DNA of 44,312 nt from Eubacteriales bacterium (GTDB taxonomy: Bacteria > Bacillota > Clostridia > Saccharofermentanales > DTU023). Below, one piece after another: positions 41,174 through 44,312 of this stretch. Both the position numbers and the translations under genes were made by a program. The stretch covers positions 1 through 44,312 of the forward strand of contig JAUNVR010000014.1 in assembly GCA_030537595.1 (NCBI GenBank), written 5' to 3'. Positions within the stretch are counted from its first letter, which is position 1. The number at the start of each line of letters is the position of its first letter. The notes under the pieces were generated by a model that searched no databases, had not been told where the DNA came from, and worked only from the letters and a program-made list of their open reading frames with translations.

Positions 41174-43185
41174 TAAATAGCCTCCAGCATTTCCAGATAA
41201 TCTGAACCAAATTCAGCAATATAATCTTTGCGCCCTTGTAGGTCATCTCCCAACAAGAGATCAAAGGTCTCTTTAGTCACTACTTCATCCTCGGGCAAAA
41301 GTTGAATCAGGCGTCTAGAGGCAGGGTTCATAGTCGTCTCCCACATCATCTCGGGTTCGTTTTCACCCAAGCCTTTAGAGCGTTGTATATGTACTTTCTT
41401 GTGCTCCCCTATCAGCTTCATAAATTCCTGTTTTTCCTGTTCTGAATAGGCAAAATATGTCCGATCCTTGCCCTTTTCAATATAGCTTAATTCGAAAAGC
41501 GGAGATTCAGCAATGTAGACTTTACCAGCAGTAATTAAGGATGGGGTCAAGCGATAGAGCATCGCTAGAATTAAGGTTCTAATCTGGAAGCCGTCAACAT
41601 CAGCATCTGTACAAATAATTATCTTTGACCAGCGCAGCTGTTCAATATCAAAAGAATCCAACTTCGTATTATGCTTTGATTTAATCTCTACTCCACAGCC
41701 CAAAATCTTTAAGAGATCAACAATAATGTCATTTCTAAAAATTTGGTTTAAATCGGCTTTTAAGCAGTTTAAAATCTTTCCGCGAAGTGGAATTACAGCC
41801 TGGAACTCTGCATCTCGAGCCATTTTGACAGAGCCTAAGGCTGAATTACCTTCAACGATATAAAGCTCACGACGATTATTATCTTTACTGCGGCAGTCGA
41901 CAAAGTTTTTTACCCGGTTGAACATATTGTCCACATTTCCGGAAAGCTTCTTACGAATATTCACACGCTGCTTCTCGGCCTGTTCCCGGCTCCGCTTATT
42001 AACTAAAATCTGCTCGAGAACTCGCTCGCTCTCCAGCTTATTTTCAATAAACCAAACTGTTAGTTTTTCACGCAGAGTATCACTGATGAACTTCTGAATA
42101 AATCGGTTATTAATCGCCTTTTTCGTCTGATTCTCATACGAGGTAAAGGTTGAAAAGGAGGATAAAATTAGGACCAGTGAGTTTTCAATGTCCTGGAAGC
42201 TAACTTTACTTTCATTTGCCTTATACTTACCCCGTTCCTTTAATTCCTTATCGAAGACTGAAACAAAGGCCGAACGCACCGCACGGTCTGGTGAGCCCCC
42301 ATATTCGAGGAAGGAGGAGTTATGGTAGTACTCAATTGCTTGGCGGTCACGGCAATAGCAATAGGCCAGTTCGAATTTGACCTTGTAGGAAGGTTTATCA
42401 TCACGATCCTTGCCTCTACCCTCTGCTGTAAAGTAAGAAATCTCAGACAGCAGATCCTGCTCAGCAATTTCCGCGACATGCCCCTTAATCCCATCGGGAT
42501 AGACGATGTCCTCGCAGCTCTTCTCAGCTCCACGCTCATCACAGAGTCTAAAGGTTACGCCACGATTTACAATCGCTTGCTTTTTTAAGGTCTCCTGAAA
42601 AAACTCCAAGGGAATATCTATTTCAGTGAAAACATCGAGGTCCGGGCGCCATCTTTGCCGGGTCCCAGTCTTACGTTTTTTAGATTCCTCTTTCTTTAAA
42701 CCACCAATGTTCTCGCCACGCTCGAACTCTAGTTGGTAGGTATAGCCATCACGATTTACCTCAACCTCGAAAAACTCGGAGGCATACTGAGTTGCACATG
42801 CACCTAAACCATTTAAGCCTAAGCTGAAGCCATATGACTCGCCTTCATTCGTGCGATATTTTCCACCAGCATACAATTCACAGTAAACTAGCTCCCAGTT
42901 GTATCGCTCTTCTGCGCGATTCCAGTCCAAAGGAATACCACGCCCGAAATCTTCAATTTCAATCACGCTGTTTGGCAGGAGTCTGATGATAATCGTATCA
43001 CCAAAGCCCTCTCTAGCCTCGTCTATTGAATTTGAGAGAATCTCGAAAAAAGCATGTTTACACCCGTTAAGATCATCTGAACCAAAAATAACCGAGGGTC
43101 TTAAACGAACCCGATCGGCTCCCTTTAACGAGGAAATACTTTCATTATCATAACTGTCACGAACTCGGCGCTTGCCTTCTGCCAT
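41173..43185 (-). CDS. parE: DNA topoisomerase IV-like subunit B (type IIA)
   Basis: The ATPase/TOPRIM partner of ParC. The GHKL part has E48 and N52 (FFEILSNSIDEA), EDFGRGIP and SLGLNGLGAC, a variant of the usual GLHGVG lid. The TOPRIM part has E445 in VEGNSALGS, where the common form is EGDSAGGS, and D527-x-D529 in CTDADVDG, so the catalytic acids are present. PLRGKIL replaces the usual PLKGKIL. The ATG at 43185 follows GGAGG by nine bases; a GTG at 43194 is too close to it. The 670-residue length is near that of E. coli ParE (630). It is the first gene of parE-parC-deacetylase-like. Confidence 0.92.
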   Translation of the reverse strand: MAEGKRRVRDSYDNESISSLKGADRVRLRPSVIFGSDDLNGCKHAFFEILSNSIDEAREGFGDTIIIRLLPNSVIEIEDFGRGIPLDWNRAEERYNWELVYCELYAGGKYRTNEGESYGFSLGLNGLGACATQYASEFFEVEVNRDGYTYQLEFERGENIGGLKKEESKKRKTGTRQRWRPDLDVFTEIDIPLEFFQETLKKQAIVNRGVTFRLCDERGAEKSCEDIVYPDGIKGHVAEIAEQDLLSEISYFTAEGRGKDRDDKPSYKVKFELAYCYCRDRQAIEYYHNSSFLEYGGSPDRAVRSAFVSVFDKELKERGKYKANESKVSFQDIENSLVLILSSFSTFTSYENQTKKAINNRFIQKFISDTLREKLTVWFIENKLESERVLEQILVNKRSREQAEKQRVNIRKKLSGNVDNMFNRVKNFVDCRSKDNNRRELYIVEGNSALGSVKMARDAEFQAVIPLRGKILNCLKADLNQIFRNDIIVDLLKILGCGVEIKSKHNTKLDSFDIEQLRWSKIIICTDADVDGFQIRTLILAMLYRLTPSLITAGKVYIAESPLFELSYIEKGKDRTYFAYSEQEKQEFMKLIGEHKKVHIQRSKGLGENEPEMMWETTMNPASRRLIQLLPEDEVVTKETFDLLLGDDLQGRKDYIAEFGSDYLEMLEAI

Positions 43186-43228
43186 TAGGCACACCCTCCA
43201 TCTTCCTTTTATCTCTTAATCGGAGTCT

Positions 43229-43257
43229 ATTATACATCATGCTATTTAATTGATAAA
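43229..43257 (-). promoter_or_regulatory. Promoter of parE
   Basis: Minus-strand TATAAT (43234-43229) with TG directly before it, and TTTATC (43257-43252) 17 bases upstream as a weak -35 box. Transcription would begin about 37 bases before the parE ATG. Confidence 0.65.
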
Positions 43258-43400
43258 TTAAGGCTTAGCCCACCACACGCCCCCAAGCCTCGTCTACTTG
43301 ACGCTCCGACTATATTGCTCGAAAACTTTGGCTGAAAAACTAAGCTTAGCTCTCAGATAAAACAAAGGCTCTCACTATTTGCCTTCAGGTCTTCTAATCA

Positions 43401-43428
43401 CGCAGCAGGACTCGAACACGAGACCCAT
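43401..43428 (-). pseudogene. tRNA 3'-half-like remnant
   Basis: Minus-strand reading gives GGGTC, TCGTG, TTCGAGT, CCTGC, in the order variable loop, T-stem, T-loop, T-stem of a tRNA. The T-loop is canonical (G before and C after TTCGAGT), but only three of five stem pairs hold, no acceptor partner or CCA follows, and no anticodon arm precedes. It is therefore a fragment, perhaps left by integration of a mobile element at a tRNA gene. Confidence 0.35.
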
Positions 43429-43568
43429 AGCTTAAAAAAGAGAACTAGATTTTCTAAATTATACCTAAGATAAATTAAACAGCAGTTTATCTGCTAGCTA
43501 GCGTTAAGGATATTAGTAATTTCGCTACTTATCAAGTGCAATTCATAGAATTCTTTTCTAGTTTTTCT

Positions 43569-43597
43569 TTGCATAGGATAAAAACATGCTATTTTAT
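43569..43597 (+). promoter_or_regulatory. Candidate promoter of the terminal membrane-protein gene
   Basis: TTGCAT (43569-43574), a 17-base spacer and TTTTAT (43592-43597). Both boxes are weak and the leader to 43690 would be about 85 nt. Confidence 0.3.
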
Positions 43598-43689
43598 AGC
43601 TAAGCAAGGAGATTAAATATTACTGGTGACAAATTAAGCTCTTAAGTCGCGCTTGAGTAACAGCAATAGAATAAATACTGGAGGCAAAA

Positions 43690-44184
43690 ATGAGTACCGG
43701 GAAGCTAAAAAAGGCCGAGTCAAAAATAACAACAGCAAAAGGAATATATAAAATAGCTCTTTCTTTAATATTTCTGATATGCTTGTTGGCTTTGCTTTTT
43801 ATTTTTTTAAAAAACCTTTGGACTACCCCCACATGGGGTGATGGCCTTATTTCAAAAAAAGAGGCTTACCAATGCCTGCTATCTTCATCCGAGATAATAA
43901 AGTCAGAGCTAAACGATGAAAGAATTTTAACTTTTCACGAAACCCAAACCATTGCGCAGGAGTTTCCTGATACTTACCTAGATCACGAGGGCGCTAAAGT
44001 TATTAATGTTTATGGAGTAAAGGGGGCGTATCAATGGGAGGATGAAGATGTTTATCACAAGTTCATTTATATTTTTTATGCTCGTGATCTTACAAAAATC
44101 GCCGAATCATCTACAGGCATTTACTTTGAAGACATAGATAGCGGAACTAAATACGTAAATCCGCTTATTCAACGAATCAAATAA
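43690..44184 (+). CDS. Unrecognised single-pass membrane protein
   Basis: A 164-residue protein I cannot assign to a family. It has a basic N-terminus (about 1-21, many Lys), one strong membrane helix (about 22-41, IALSLIFLICLLALLFIFLK) and a soluble, mixed-charge domain. By the positive-inside rule the C-terminal domain is outside. GGAGG lies five bases before the ATG, so translation is credible. Codons are AT-richer than in the housekeeping genes (many ATA, AAA), and the gene stands alone after a tRNA remnant, so acquisition by transfer is possible. No terminator follows. Confidence 0.6.
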   Translation: MSTGKLKKAESKITTAKGIYKIALSLIFLICLLALLFIFLKNLWTTPTWGDGLISKKEAYQCLLSSSEIIKSELNDERILTFHETQTIAQEFPDTYLDHEGAKVINVYGVKGAYQWEDEDVYHKFIYIFYARDLTKIAESSTGIYFEDIDSGTKYVNPLIQRIK

Positions 44185-44213
44185 AAAAGCCCTCTCACCG
44201 AGCCTCAAAGTTA

Positions 44214-44312
44214 ATGGAGACCGCCCCCAAAGAAAGGTCAAAAGCTTGTGACTACGTCAGGAAGGCTCATGAGTCTAGGCAAACAGCTTTGAAACTACTA
44301 CAAGAACTACTA
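44214..44312 (+). CDS. Possible partial gene running off the right edge
   Basis: An ATG-initiated frame stays open for 33 codons to the window end and encodes a charged, helix-prone start (SKACDYVRKAHESRQTALK). No ribosome-binding site is visible, and 33 open codons can occur by chance. Reported only because the region would otherwise be blank. Confidence 0.2.
   Translation, partial: METAPKERSKACDYVRKAHESRQTALKLLQELL

Larger units (their letters stand above)
43258..43689. other. AT-rich intergenic region
   Basis: No credible gene is seen. It holds a tRNA 3'-half-like remnant (43401-43428), nested inverted repeats AGATAAA/TTTATCT (43468-43492) and AGCAG/CTGCT (43481-43495), and a stranded Shine-Dalgarno-like AAGGAG (43606-43611) with no gene at the right distance. 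A 10-base direct repeat GATAAATTAA (43252-43261 and 43469-43478) is probably chance in AT-rich DNA. Confidence 0.6.

Noticed and set aside
42240-42542. 100-residue minus-strand ORF inside parE
   Set aside because: It lies in a different frame of a clear gene, with no ribosome-binding site or domain.
38918-43185. Genes as canonical gyrA/gyrB
   Set aside because: No GyrA box in the A subunit and variant lid and TOPRIM motifs in the B subunit fit a topo IV-like pair better.
43468-43495. Inverted repeats as terminator or small RNA
   Set aside because: Stems are 5-7 bp and AT-rich with no T-run; they are expected by chance in this AT-rich stretch.
43620-43832. 70-residue minus-strand ORF
   Set aside because: It is antisense to the plus-strand gene that has a good GGAGG site; it has none of its own.

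Overview
The window comes from a low-to-moderate GC Gram-positive anaerobe, most likely a non-sporulating member of the Clostridia. Evidence for this is the Firmicutes set RNase Y, PgpH-type 7TM-HD phosphodiesterase, Asp23/AmaP, Firmicutes gene orders around era-recO and nusB-xseAB-ispA-dxs-argR-recN, an oxygen-sensitive iron-sulfur serine dehydratase and a formiminotransferase/cyclodeaminase histidine pathway. The sporulation genes that usually sit inside these blocks (spoIIIA after efp, yqfCD before phoH, spoIVB-spo0A after recN) are absent. The exact genus cannot be read from the sequence. Most genes lie on the minus strand, are tightly packed and often overlap by 1-4 bases; TTG and GTG starts are common.

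Layout. 1-270: partial tRNA-Pro (minus) and tRNA-Trp (plus) with divergent consensus promoters. 278-4714 (minus): murD, rpsO and pnp, with structured leaders before rpsO and pnp. 4775-7658 (plus): tRNA-Leu and a DinG/XPD-like helicase fused to a RecB-type nuclease domain. 7602-17809 (minus): a long probable operon, solute-binding lipoprotein - lspA - rluD - phoH - pgpH - ybeY - era - recO - sdaAB - sdaAA. 17886-19445: rny, divergent from a second RluA-family pseudouridine synthase (19552-20571, plus). 20553-24895 (minus): hutH - ftcD - hutI - fchA, histidine to glutamate plus C1-folate, with no hutU. 24930-34791 (minus): efp - asp23 - amaP - DUF2273 - nusB - xseA - xseB - ispA - dxs - nadK - argR - recN. 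34964-36946: yqeG (minus) and lysC (plus), divergent from overlapping promoters. 37025-43185 (minus): parE - parC - a membrane-anchored, apparently catalytically degenerate deacetylase-like protein. 43186-44312: an AT-rich, gene-poor end with a tRNA 3'-half-like remnant and one unrecognised membrane protein.

Together the genes cover RNA decay (PNPase, RNase Y, YbeY), ribosome maturation (Era, YbeY, pseudouridine synthases, S15, EF-P), cell-wall and lipid precursors (MurD, Dxs, IspA), DNA repair (RecO, RecN, ExoVII), topology (ParCE) and amino-acid catabolism (serine, histidine). No CRISPR array, insertion sequence or rRNA was seen. The least conventional items are a set of genes whose TATAAT boxes lie only 7-8 bases from the start codon (possible leaderless mRNAs), the helicase-nuclease fusion, the folded spacer before lysC, the ParCE variant residues at quinolone-determining positions, the pseudo-deacetylase linked to parCE, and the tRNA remnant at the right end.
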